Below, one piece after another: positions 49,190 to 59,323 of a stretch of 64,000 nucleotides of DNA; position 1 is the first letter of the stretch; each line of letters starts with the position of its first letter. The position numbers were made by a program, and so were the translations under genes. This DNA is from Melastoma dodecandrum (taxonomy: Eukaryota > Streptophyta > Magnoliopsida > Myrtales > Melastomataceae). The DNA is taken from positions 1 to 64,000 of the forward strand of contig JARUPY010000130.1 of the NCBI GenBank assembly GCA_029817715.1, given 5' to 3'. Under the pieces are notes generated by a model. It was not told where the DNA came from. It made no database searches and saw only the letters and a program-made list of their open reading frames with translations.

Positions 49190-50040
49190 TTTTAACACTT
49201 GTAATGTGGAAGATTTCTACCTTCACGGTGTTTACATGGATCCACTCTTTTCTTCTGTTCAACAAAACCTCTGTTTCTACCTGAACGTTCTGCATTCCCC
49301 TTCTGTTGGTTCCACAACTTTCTTTTTCTAGATCTCGTCATCTTCGACCTTGCTGGTAAAGCTTCTTCTATGGAAACTTCTCTTCTCATTCAGCCTTCTT
49401 TATTCTTGAGCTTGTAATGCACTTCTTAACAACTCCGATAGTTTTATCTTCGAAAAATCATTGGTATTCTCCAAAGACACAATCGTTACTTCAAATCGTT
49501 CTGGCAACGATACCAAAATCTTCTGCACATTCCGCTCTTCCTTGATATATTTGCCCAAAACTCTAATTCTACTGGCTAGATTGATCAATCGGTCAAAGAG
49601 ATCCTTCACGGCCCATCCTCCTTCATATATTGTCCATGGAACTCCCTCGTCAAATAAAAGGCATTTATACTTATTATCTTCTTGTCACCTTTATATTCAT
49701 CTTTCAATAAATCCCAAATCTTCTTCGCGATTTGGAACTTCATAATCCTCATGAATTTTGTGGGTGATAGATACTACAACATAGAAGCACGATTTTGGCC
49801 TTGCCTTCTACATGACTCTTTCTTCTATATGAAATCAAATCTCATTGATCGTAGGATTGTGGGGAAGTTGATACACTTTATAGTCACTCTCTACTGCTTC
49901 CCACGTGTCGCTACCTTCCATACAAGCAATCTTCACCGCCCAATCTTGATAGTTTTCTCCATCAAATAAAGATTGGTGTTGTAGAAGAGAAACCGTCCCC
50001 CAATTGCTTCCATCTCCTTACAGGATGTAAGCGAATTACC
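49190..50040 (-). pseudogene. Copia gag remnant
   Basis: A readable part (49400-49609) contains VQKILVSLPERFEVTIVSLE, typical of the Copia gag domain. A decayed zinc knuckle (KCNNCQNW) follows near 49160. Upstream parts are only recognisable across frameshifts. Confidence 0.7.
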
Positions 50041-50109
50041 GAAACCTCACATGACGTTCACAGCTCTTGAAAGATCACAAATTGCTCTGATTACAATTGT
50101 ACGTTTTCC

Positions 50110-50468
50110 AAGAATCAAATATTCAACATCGACAGAAACAACAAGAGCAACATGACGAGGTACAACAAAAACCTACCATAAAAGCATTGTAACGTTTTAC
50201 ATGAAGTTCTCTGACGGTCTCGTGCAAAATCAAACATCTATAAATCTCTTTGAGCGAAAAGTTCTTTTATGATTAAAAGAATTGCAAAAAACGTCTCACA
50301 ATCTTATAAAGCAAATAACATTCTTACAGTATATAAAACCTAAAAGAGATCAAAGTAAGTCATAATAAAAGCAAATAAAAATTTCATTATCTTTTATTCT
50401 AGATATGTAATCTTAAAAAAGATTTTTAAAACTTTTTATATGAGCTCTTGAGACAATCGCCGACATAT
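50110..50468 (-). repeat. Right LTR of the degenerate Copia element
   Basis: Partner of 47545-47905. Boundaries are approximate. Confidence 0.65.
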
Positions 50469-51065
50469 CCTGGTTCGTATAAGCAGCTGCTTGGTCTGTT
50501 ATTAATTAGACCAGCTATTACTTATGTTGTGCACATTTTGTCTCAATTTTCTTAAACCAGCTCAGGTTCATATTGAGTTTGCATTTGAGCTGCTTCATTA
50601 CATCAAAAGGACACCAGGTAAAGGATTATTCTGCCTCTAGTGATTTGTAATTAAAAACCTTAAGTAATGGTGATTGGGCGGGCTTCTTGACAATAGAAGC
50701 TGCTTAATTGGGCATTGTGTTTTTCTGGATCCTTCTTTCGTCAGCTGGAAATTTAATAAACAGATTGTAGTCTCTCGAAGTTTGACCGAAGCAGAATATT
50801 GCCCTTTAGCATCTATTTGTTCTCAAACTGGTTCGATGTAGTTACATGATTTTCAGATTTCTCATCCCAAACTTGTTGTTCTTTATTATGACAATTAGTC
50901 GGCCTTAAGTATTGATCGAAATCATGTTTTACATGAGCATACAAAACATGTGGATGTTGATTGTCACTTGGTATGAGATAGAGTGTCGGATGGTACGATT
51001 GTTATGCTTATGTTCACACCACAAAGCAGGTTGTTGATTTGCTCCCTAAGGGTTTGTATTGCCTC
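50469..51065 (+). pseudogene. Copia RNase H fragment in the opposite orientation
   Basis: The plus strand reads YKQLLGLL, RPAITYVVHILSQF, then out-of-frame pieces resembling the SWKSKKQ and SRSSTEAEYR region, and ends with THTTKQVVDLLP-like sequence. It directly abuts the minus-oriented Copia element, so two elements are juxtaposed head to tail by insertion or deletion. Confidence 0.65.
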
Positions 51066-51763
51066 GTGCGAGAAACACACGAAAATATTTGGCTTTGAAC
51101 AGTAGGTTCTTATGTAGACTTGTGTGTGTGGTCGTCGTAAAGAGAAGAAAAAAGAATGACACTCTTAAGCATAGAAACTTACGAGTAACATTGATGAAAA
51201 TAAACGCAAGAAAGCTTGATAGCAAATTACTGTTTATGTAGTAGGATGATGTGTTGTTCGTGTGTTTATAAAGCATAAAAGAAAGTCTATTTATATGGTC
51301 TAAACCTAAGCAAATAACGGAAAGGAAATATAACATTGCTCAATCTTCTCATGTTTCTCGAGTCTTCCAATCTTTCCTTACACGATTGGACTACTTCAAA
51401 TCTTCTACCCTTCCTTGCATAATTGAACCATGTAATTTCCATGTCTTCAAGTGTCCAGAATTTCTTTCCTGCTACGCCCTTTTCGCCCATTAGTCTTTGT
51501 TCGATGTTTTTCTTCGCTCGTCTCGCCCAATCATCTGTCAGCCTTGGGTCGATGAGTTTCACTAATCTCATCGCTCAAAGACACCATTCATTTTCAAATT
51601 CATGTCATATCCGGGCCTTAAGCGGCTCGTGGCCAAGAAATTATTGTTGGAAAATTTGCATCCACGCTCATTTCATTTACTTACTAAGCAACATGAATGT
51701 TCAAAATAATCACATCCATCTTGTGGCGGGTGTAAGGAAATAAACCCCGACGAATGGAGACAG
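51066..51763. other. Intergenic or LTR-derived DNA
   Basis: No supported gene. It may include the LTR belonging to the RNase H fragment just upstream, but no partner was found. Confidence 0.4.
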
Positions 51764-52078
51764 TGAAGAAGGTTGGTCACTCAACGTCGCCTCCTACTCC
51801 CTCCATTCCAACCAATTCACCCGTCCAACAGACAAAACAAAACAACACACACCTCGTCCTCTGGGCGCGAGTCCCCTTGTAACAGTCTAACAAACTGTGC
51901 TATTACATCTTTGACCTTCTTACTAAAGATCATGGGCTTATAAAATTTGGTAGCCCACTAACTTATGAAGTCTCGCATTCTTGATTATCTGCAGGCCTCA
52001 CATCTTCAACTCCTTCTTCCTCTACTCTGCTCTTCCTTGACTCTACTCCTCCATCTGTTTTCTTTATAGTTGCTCACA
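51764..52078 (-). repeat. 3' LTR of the Copia element
   Basis: On the plus strand runs from TGAAGAAGGTTGGTCAC to TAGTTGCTCACA. The adjoining polypurine tract (minus strand TCTTGAGGGGGAG) is at 52079-52091. Confidence 0.9.
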
Positions 52079-52918
52079 CTCCCCCTCAAGATGGGAGTTA
52101 TAAATGTCTCCCACTCCCATCTTGTCCAGCAACATATTCTGCCGTCCTGGCTGCAATGCTTTCGTGAAGAGATCTGCCACCTGCTCTTGTGTTTTAAGAT
52201 GAAGAACACTGATGATGCCTTCATCGACCTTTTTCCGAACAAAGTGCAGATCAAGCTCTAATGCTGTGTTTGGGAACATTAGATTAGAAAGGAAAAGAAA
52301 AGAAAAGGATAGAAAAGTTTGAATTTTAAGAGGGAAAAATTTATTGGGATGTGTGTTTTCTTTTCTTTTCCTTTGCTTTCCAACCTCCCAAACACAGCAT
52401 AAATGCTTGATGCGCTCATGAAAAACCGGATTCTTACTGATGTATATCGCCGACTTATTATCACAATGTAGTGAGACCGGTAGTTTTGCGTCCAGGCCAA
52501 AATCCTTCAGCATTGCTATGAGCCATAATACTTCCGCAGTTGCAGTCGCAATCGCCCTGTACTCTGCCTCTATAGAGCTCCTCGAAATCGGCGCTTGTTT
52601 CTTTGATTTCCAGCTTACAAGCGAATCCCCTAGAAAAACTGCAAGTCCTGTTGTCGACTTACGTGTGTCGACACATCCAGCCCAATCGCTATCTGAATAG
52701 GCTTCGAGTATAGGTGCTGCTCTGCTGGAGAAAAACAGCCCCTTTCCCGGAGTACTCTTTAGATATCTGAGGACATGCTCAGCTGCATCCCAGTGTTTCT
52801 TCGCAGGCTTGTCCATAAATTGTGCTAACATATGGACTGTGAAAGCCAGATCCGGCCTGGTGATTCCCAGATAGATCAGTCTCCCAACCATCCTTCTGTA
52901 CGCACTTTCGTCAACCAC
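52064..52918 (-). pseudogene. Copia RNase H with in-frame MITE
   Basis: Reads through YRRMVGRLIYLGITRPDLAF, DSDWAGCVDTRKSTTG, SWKSKKQAPISRSSIEAEYR and LHCDNKSAIYISKNP. A MITE inserted at 52262-52399 adds 47 codons without closing the frame, after which LELDLHFVRK resumes the element's protein. The frame is the same as that of RT, separated by a TGA at 52934-52936. Confidence 0.85.
52262..52399. mobile_element. Tourist-like (PIF/Harbinger) MITE, 138 bp
   Basis: Perfect 14-bp terminal inverted repeats (TGCTGTGTTTGGGA and TCCCAAACACAGCA) are flanked by TAA on both sides (52259-52261 and 52400-52402). The interior is A/G-rich then T/C-rich, a foldback layout. The TWA-type 3-bp target duplication is the signature of PIF/Harbinger MITEs. 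Confidence 0.88.
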
Positions 52919-52933
52919 TTCTTCATCTTCTCC

Positions 52934-54409
52934 TCATCCCAGTTTCACATTAGGTGACATTGGAACATTGCACGGCCTTACTCTCAGCTTCCCCATATCC
53001 TCCAGTAACCGCAGTGCATAGTTTCTTTGTGAAACAAAGATGCCTTCCTTGTTCCTTGCTATTTCTAACACCAAAAAGAACCTCAACACTCCCAAGTCTC
53101 TCACCTTGAAGTATTGCAGCAGATAGTCTTTCAGCTCATCAATCAGTTTGTCACACGAGGCTGCAACCGCCATATCGTCTACATATACTAGCACGGCTAT
53201 GAAACCAGACGGCACTTGTTTAGTGAACAACGTGTAATCTGACTTTGATTGTTTGAACCCATTATCCAACAGACAAGCCGAGAGCTTTTCATTCCACTGT
53301 CTCGACGCCTGTTTGAGGCCGTATAAAGCCTTTTTGAGTTTGTAAACAATCCTTCCAGAACAATTCTCCCCCTGAATGGCCAAACCTTCTGGCAGCTCCA
53401 TGTAGACGTCATCTAGTAAATCACCATGCAAAAAGGCATTATGTATATCAAACTGCCGCAAGCTCCAGTTGTGCATAGAGGCAAGAGCAAGAAAGAGTCT
53501 GATAGAGGTATGCTTAGCCACTGGACTGAATGTTTCCTGGAAGTCAAAGCCTTCTTTCTGGGTGTAGCCCTTTGCAACCAACCTGGCTTTATGACGCTCC
53601 AATGTCCCATCAGCCTTTAATTTTGTCTTGTATATCCATTTGCACCCAATGGTCCTCTGTCCTGGAGGCAGAGATACTAGCTCCCATGTTTTATTTTCCT
53701 GAAGAGCGTGAAGTTCTGCAGCCATTGCTTCTTGCCAATGTGGAAGATCTTTTGCTTCTCTAAAGCTACATGGCTCAGTGTGATGATCCAAGGCTAGTAT
53801 ATATGATTTGTAAGGTTTGGACAGTCGAGTATAAGATATGAAAGGTTCAATTGGATAACGAACAGAAGAAGTTGACTGAATTAAATGAGCTGACCTGGTT
53901 TGCAATATAGATGATTCAGGACTCGCATCTGTAGAAGAGAGGTTGTGGTGATAGTCTCGGAGATAACTGGGGATTCTCCTGTCTCTGGTGCTTCTTCTAA
54001 GATGCTGGTCAGAAGATGCAGTGTCTGAAACATGATATGTTTGTGTTGGCTCTTCTACAATGTCATGATGATTAAACTCATATATGAATTCTCTACATGG
54101 AGTGTTTAATGACTGCGTGATGTCATGGGGTAAGACAGTATGAGCTGTCCAAGATGATGAAGATGATGAAGATGCAGATTGTGCTGAAGTAAATGGCCAC
54201 CCAAATATCTCATCTGACTGACATTGCTGTAATTTAAAAGGAAATATTGATTCATGGAAGATGACATCCCTGGACACAAAAACTGTTTTCTTTTCTAAAT
54301 CAAATAAGTAATAGCCTTTGGTGCCTAGGGGATAGCCAAGGAAGATGCTACTGCGCGCCCTTCTGTCAAGTTTCTTTCTATCTTGTGAATGTGTACAAGC
54401 AAAACACAA
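52934..54409 (-). pseudogene. Copia reverse transcriptase
   Basis: The N-terminal part is the integrase C-terminus (RRARSSIFLGYPLGTKGYYL). The RT then holds CKWIYKTKLKADGTLERHKA, QFDIHNAFLHGDL, KKALYGLKQASRQW and VLVYVDDMAVAA. It ends at a TGA just after NVPMSPNVKLG. The start is a frame change relative to the upstream integrase frame at about 54410-54447. Confidence 0.88.
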
Positions 54410-54446
54410 AGAACCAAATACTTTCAGATTCTGATATAATGGTGGT

Positions 54447-55670
54447 TTAAGACATGTGTAGGAGTTTACTGGGCAGACGATTTATGACATGTGTAGCTGC
54501 TAACAAAGCATAACCCCAAAAGTATAGAGGTAGATTTGCTTGAAACAGCTGTGCCCTTGTTACTTCCAATAAATGTTGGTGTTTGCGCTCAGCAACACCG
54601 TTTTGCTGTGGTGTTTCTACACAAGAGGTTTGATGAACTATTCCTAATCTTTTGTAGAATTCAGTCCCATTATCACTTCTAATTGTTTTAACTCTTGTTT
54701 GGAATTGCGTTTCAACAAAACTACAGAAATCTTGTAATAACTTCCTAACTTCTGCTTTTGTTTGCATTAGAAACACCCATGTCACTCTTGTGAAGTCATC
54801 AACAATGGTTAGAAAGAATCTATATCCTCCCAATGCTGTAACTGAACAAGGTCCCCATATATCACAGTGTAATAGATCAAAAGATGCAGCACTCTGTATT
54901 TTACTGGTTGGAAACACCAATCTCTTTTGTTTAGCTTGATAGCAAACTGTACAGGCATTATCTAGAAGCAAAGAGATGCTGGGTTCTAATTGTTTTAGAT
55001 AAGTCAACTTGGTTCGCGACACATGTCCCAATCTCAAGTGCCAAAGATCAAACTTGTCTAAACTAGTGCAATGTTTGATTGTACTAAAAACTTGAAGAGT
55101 GTCTGATGCATCTAACTGGTTATGCTGATGTGATGTGTTTGCAGTAGGTTCTAGGTGATTGTCTCCAGCCATCTCCTCGACCACATAGAGACCCCCTCTT
55201 CTTCTAGCAAGTCCAATCGTCATCCAATTGCGTAAGTCCTGGATGATGCAACAATCATGTGAGAAAAAAAGGTAGGTATGTGGCTGTTTGGTGAGTTTGC
55301 TAATCGAGATCAAGTTGAATTGAAAAGCTGGTACAAAGAGTACATCTTCCAGAATGATTTTTGAATTTAGATGTACAACTCCTATATGAGTAGATAGAAC
55401 TGTGTTACCGTTTGGGAGGTGAATCTGTAATGGCTGGTTCAACTTTTTATAACTAGTGAAGCTGTCAAATGTAGAGGTAACATGATCCGTTGCTCCAGTA
55501 TCTAGGATCCATGTTCTAAAGGTTGCCCGAATGACATCACTATGAAAGGCTAAAGTAGAAACAATACCTGAAAAAGGTGCAGTGGAGATAGAGGAAACGG
55601 ATGGTTTGGGATGTTCTAGTGAGACCTGAGCTTTAGAGCGCTTATCCTCTTCCACACTTAGCAGAGACAA
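54447..55670 (-). pseudogene. Copia protease and integrase
   Basis: The protease motif is WILDTGATDHVTS. The integrase zinc region (LWHLRLGHVS, CTVCYQAKQ) is followed by the core with DLLHCDIWGP, IRSDNGTEF and TPQQNGVAERKHQHLLE. The frame is the same as gag, one TGA (55677-55679) apart. The DDE core has a short gap after NGTEFYK, so the enzyme is probably impaired even without the downstream frameshift. Confidence 0.87.
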
Positions 55671-55676
55671 TAGCCT

Positions 55677-56705
55677 TCAAACCTGACCTTCAGAAAGATT
55701 CAACTGCGAGAGCTGCTGTGCACTAGACAGTCCTCCTTCATTTCGAGTAAAATTCACCGCTCTCCTATTTTCTCCAGTTTGATACCGAGTCATTCCTCTA
55801 CCCCTGCTTCTGCCCCCTCTGCTATTAGATGGAAATCCTACCAAGAAATAGCACTCTCTCTTAACATGTCCCTTTTTCCCACAGTTATCACAAACAATGT
55901 CCGGATTGAATCTCTTTCGCCCAACATAGTTTATTTGACAAGGGTCCATCGCCTTCTCCACCTCATGTCCAGACTTAGTTAGTGACGTGGCTGCTACTGG
56001 ACGGGATATCAGCATACCTTCCTCATGCCGTAGTCCTCTCTGTATCTCTTCCCTTTGCACTATATTGTAAGCCTCCCCCAGAGTAGGCAGCGGCCTTCGA
56101 AGCAAAATTTGCGTTCGTAATCCTTCAAACTCTCTGCTTAGCCCATTTAGAAACTTAAAAACCATGTCCTTCTGCAGTTGCTCTACATAAGTTTGTTGCC
56201 AATTACAATCACATTTTCTGCACTCGCAGTAAGGTACAGGACGATAGACACGGAGCTCCCTTAAAATCGACAACATTTCATTATAGAAGTCTGCAACAGT
56301 CTTTGTTCCTTGCACTAGCGCATGGTATTGTAATTGCAGCTGACATACCTTGGAATCGTCCGGTTCTCCATACCTTTCTCTCAATTCCTCCCATATTTCT
56401 TTGGTTGTGTTAAGATAGAAGACGGTTGACGCAATTGAAGCTGAGACTGATTTTTGCAGCCAGACTTTCACAAGCTTATCACACCGCCCCCAGGCCGAGT
56501 AAGTTGCACTGGTGACTGCGGGTCTGGTTATCGTCCCATCTACGAAACCCATCTTATTCTTTATTGATAGGGCAAGCTCTACTGACCTCCTCCATGACGG
56601 ATAGTTACCTTCCGTCAGCTCTGGGGATTCCAGACTCACAACTTGCAGATCTGAAGAATTCACGAAGTAAGGCGACTGAGGGCTATCCAGCTGCTCCAGC
56701 GCCAT
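55677..56705 (-). CDS. Copia gag (342 residues, intact frame)
   Basis: The frame starts with an ATG 49 bases inside the element, after the primer site. It contains SPELTEGNYPSWRRSVELAL and KMGFVDGTI, the N-terminal gag motif of plant Copia elements, then the gag core (WLQKSVSASIASTV, IWEELRERYGEPD). A CCHC zinc knuckle CDNCGKKGHVKREC and a basic RGGRSRGRG tail follow. Gag forms the virus-like particle around the element RNA. A TGA at 55677 separates it from protease. It may be the only intact product of the element. Confidence 0.88.
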   Translation of the reverse strand: MALEQLDSPQSPYFVNSSDLQVVSLESPELTEGNYPSWRRSVELALSIKNKMGFVDGTITRPAVTSATYSAWGRCDKLVKVWLQKSVSASIASTVFYLNTTKEIWEELRERYGEPDDSKVCQLQLQYHALVQGTKTVADFYNEMLSILRELRVYRPVPYCECRKCDCNWQQTYVEQLQKDMVFKFLNGLSREFEGLRTQILLRRPLPTLGEAYNIVQREEIQRGLRHEEGMLISRPVAATSLTKSGHEVEKAMDPCQINYVGRKRFNPDIVCDNCGKKGHVKRECYFLVGFPSNSRGGRSRGRGMTRYQTGENRRAVNFTRNEGGLSSAQQLSQLNLSEGQV

Positions 56706-56740
56706 GTCGTTGCCTCTACCTCACTTCCGGCCACCGGCTG

Positions 56741-56753
56741 TGCTCTGATACCA
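56741..56753 (-). promoter_or_regulatory. Primer-binding site of the Copia element
   Basis: The minus strand reads TGGTATCAGAGCA directly after the LTR, the standard complement to plant initiator-Met tRNA. Confidence 0.9.
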
Positions 56754-57068
56754 TGAAGGTTGGTCACTCAACGTCGCCTCCTACTCCCTCCATTCCAACC
56801 AATTCACCCGTCCAACAGACAAAACAAAACAACACACACCTCGTCCTCTGGGGTGCGAGCCCCCTTGTAACAGCCTAACAACCTGTGCTATTACATCTTT
56901 GTCCTTCTTACTAAAGATCATGGGCTTATAAAATTTGATAGCCCACTAACTTATGAAGTTTCGCATTCTTGATTATCTGTAGGCCTCACATCTTCAACTC
57001 CTTCTTCCTCTACTCTCTGCTCTTCCTTGACTCTACTCCTCCATCTGTTTTCTTTATAGTTGCTCACA
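56754..57068 (-). repeat. 5' LTR of the Copia element
   Basis: On the plus strand runs from TGAAGGTTGGTCACTCAACG to TAGTTGCTCACA. Near-identical to 51764-52078. Confidence 0.9.
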
Positions 57069-57228
57069 GGTGGAGATGTTTCATGAGGGAAGAATCGTTG
57101 AGTGTATTGATTATTACCAGAAACATTTCTTTTGCTAAACTAAACTAAGTATTGAGAGATCTCTAATGCAGTTCTTGAGTTTTCTCTCCATTTCTCTTCG
57201 TTATATCCTGTTGGTCTTCTTCTTCTTC

Positions 57229-57479
57229 TACAGGCTTCGTTTGCATGCTTGCAGGTGAAGCATAGATTGCAGCAGGGAGATCTTGCTCGTTTCGGATTCG
57301 GGTTCGGCGACCTCGGTCTGCTTCGGGAAGAGGAGGCCCTTCTGGATGTAGTTGACGGTGATGAAGTCAATGCTAAGGAAGGAAACTATCATCCCCGGCC
57401 CCATCGAATTCCACGGGTGAGCACGCCCAACATTCTTTCCCAGCCCAAGAAAACACGTCCAGAAAGGCAAAGAGTCCAA
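57229..57479 (-). pseudogene. BAHD acyltransferase fragment with internal deletion
   Basis: The minus-strand frame contains ITVNYIQKGLLFPKQTEVAE, which matches the N-terminal block of the BAHD gene at 28376-29758 (LNANYVQCGLLFAKPAEVAN). It runs directly into SETSKISLLQSM, which matches the distant ETSKISSFQSL block near the middle of that protein. About 200 residues, including HxxxD, are therefore missing. The rest is unrelated. The fragment lies about 160 bases from the Copia element's right end. Confidence 0.7.
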
Positions 57480-58288
57480 CCTTCGTAATATGATGGATAA
57501 GTCTCAGCCTCCTTTTGTCGGTAGGAGTACTTGATTAATTTAGAATCCTGCCTACTGTAGACAATCCCAAACAAATTCAATGTGGCCGCTGCCTCTCTTA
57601 AATAACACCTTATAATAAATGCCCTACTTTTCGGCAGGAAGTTAAAAGAAAAATGGTAAAATATCAATTATTAACCAATCGTACCTTAAATCGATTTGAT
57701 AATTTTTTGCATATAAATGAATGATTAATTATTTTAACATTGAAGCTCGTAATTTTTCCACATGATTAAATTAAAACATTTTGCTTAGATCAAATTGAAT
57801 TAAAATAATTTTTAAGATACAAAATACATACACATGCGAGGACGATGAAAAGAGATATATTTTAATACAATAATTTATATTTGGGAAGCAATTAGAATTA
57901 CTTTACAAGTTTTATAATTGACTTAAAAAGTTGAAAAAAATATTGGCTCATAGGGTAAGCCTATTTTGAAAAACAAATCATTTCTCATTAATAGCTAAGG
58001 GCAACCGCCGAGGTTCGGTTTTGTTTTATATTTTACATTTGTATTGATACGTCAGTCACTCGCTCGCAAGTCCCCCCCCCCCCCCTCACCCATCTTCTTT
58101 CTACTTCTCTGTCCGAATTTAAAAACAGAAAATGTCATACTTCGGGTTTTGTTTTATCTCGTCGAAAGCTGTCGGCACGAGTTTCACCATCCCCATCGTC
58201 AGCCAAAAAATTTATCTTAGATGGATCAAATTGAATTTACTTAAATTTTAAGGGATCAAATTAAAATTGTATAAAATTTTTAAGGTTA
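57480..58288. other. AT-rich intergenic DNA
   Basis: No gene is seen. A 14-C run lies at 58072-58085. Confidence 0.5.
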
Positions 58289-58297
58289 AATATTAAA

Positions 58298-59314
58298 GGT
58301 AAAGTATCAATATTCAGCGCAATAAATTTCCAACTTTACGTTCTCGGATATTATTTCAAAAGTTTTCAATTTTGTCTTATTTCAATTTTACTTTTCAATT
58401 TGGCTCTATTCATAAAGGCGTTAATACGTGTCATTTGTTTTTCCTACGTGACAATGATAATGAAATAAATCAAGGGCAAAATATTGATATTTAGTCAAAT
58501 AAATTTGTCGATTTTATGTTTTGGCCTAACGTGTTAAAAGATTTCAATTTAGCTTTAAATTAATTTTAATTCGAGGAGAAATTCGAGAAACAAGAACCAA
58601 AAACTTAGGAAAGCATGAGTCCACCTCAGTGACAACTGGGTTATTGATTCCTACGTCGACTAGGGTAAAGGGTATTAATCAAGTACTGAATGATTGACCC
58701 ACGGGCTCTTATTCTACTAACGACTTGGTTTCCCTCACAGAACATGGGAAGGGAGCGAGGCCTCAAGACACGTTCATTGAGGAGAGAAGAAAAGGCAATG
58801 ACTAAAGCAAAAGTAGACTGCACACGATCCAAACGTAAATCCCTTATATCATTACACGAGTCGAAAATGAACATAATGGCGCAGATCCCAACCAACATCG
58901 ACAAAAGTAAAGAGAGAAGCAAAGCCGAAAATAAGCCGGGAGATGATAACCCAGTTGTAACTGATGTAGACTCCTGCTTTTCTGGGTTTTTTTTGTTCAA
59001 GTTCCTCAAATTCCACCTAGAATTAAATCGATTTAAGGTCAAATTAAAAACTTTTAAATCGTTAGCCAAAATGTAAAGTTGGCAAATTTATCGGGTCAAA
59101 TATCGATATTTTACCCTTGATTTATTTCATTATCATTGCCACGTAGGAAAAACAAATGACACGTATTAATGCTAACGGTAAAATCGCAAACGCCGATACG
59201 AATAGGGTCAAATTAAAACGTAGAATTAAAATAAGGTTAAATTAAAAACTTTTGAAACGGTACGCCAAAACGTAATGTCGAGAAATTGATTAGAACAAAT
59301 ATCGATATTTTGTC
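58298..59314. mobile_element. Long-inverted-repeat element, Mutator-like non-autonomous
   Basis: The left arm (58298-58645) and right arm (58945-59314, inverted) match over about 350 bases. Shared inner blocks include AATACGTGTCATTTGTTTTT, AATGATAATGAAATAAATCA and AACTGGGTTAT. The arms enclose a 299-bp spacer with no similarity between its halves. The flanking 9-mers AATATTAAA (58289-58297) and ATTATTAAA (59315-59323) differ at one base. A 9-bp duplication with long inverted ends is the pattern of MULEs. The spacer has a 142-codon minus-strand frame that includes arm sequence; its origin is unknown. Confidence 0.7.
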
Positions 59315-59323
59315 ATTATTAAA

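Larger units (their letters stand above)
47545..50468 (-). mobile_element. Old degenerate Ty1/Copia element
   Basis: Similar but strongly diverged terminal repeats at about 47545-47905 and 50110-50468 enclose remnants in minus orientation: gag near 50040-49190 and reverse transcriptase near 48700-47900. A decayed primer site (TGTAATCAGAGC on the minus strand, near 50092-50103) adjoins the right repeat. There are many stops and frame changes. No target duplication was discerned. Confidence 0.75.
51764..57068 (-). mobile_element. Near-complete Ty1/Copia LTR retrotransposon
   Basis: LTRs lie at 51764-52078 and 56754-57068, with about a dozen differences over 315 bases. A perfect initiator-Met primer site and a polypurine tract are present. 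Gag, protease, integrase, reverse transcriptase and RNase H follow in minus orientation. The coding region has one in-frame TGA after gag, a frameshift between integrase and RT, one TGA between RT and RNase H, and a MITE in RNase H. No matching 5-bp target duplication was seen (GACAG versus GGTGG). Confidence 0.93.
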
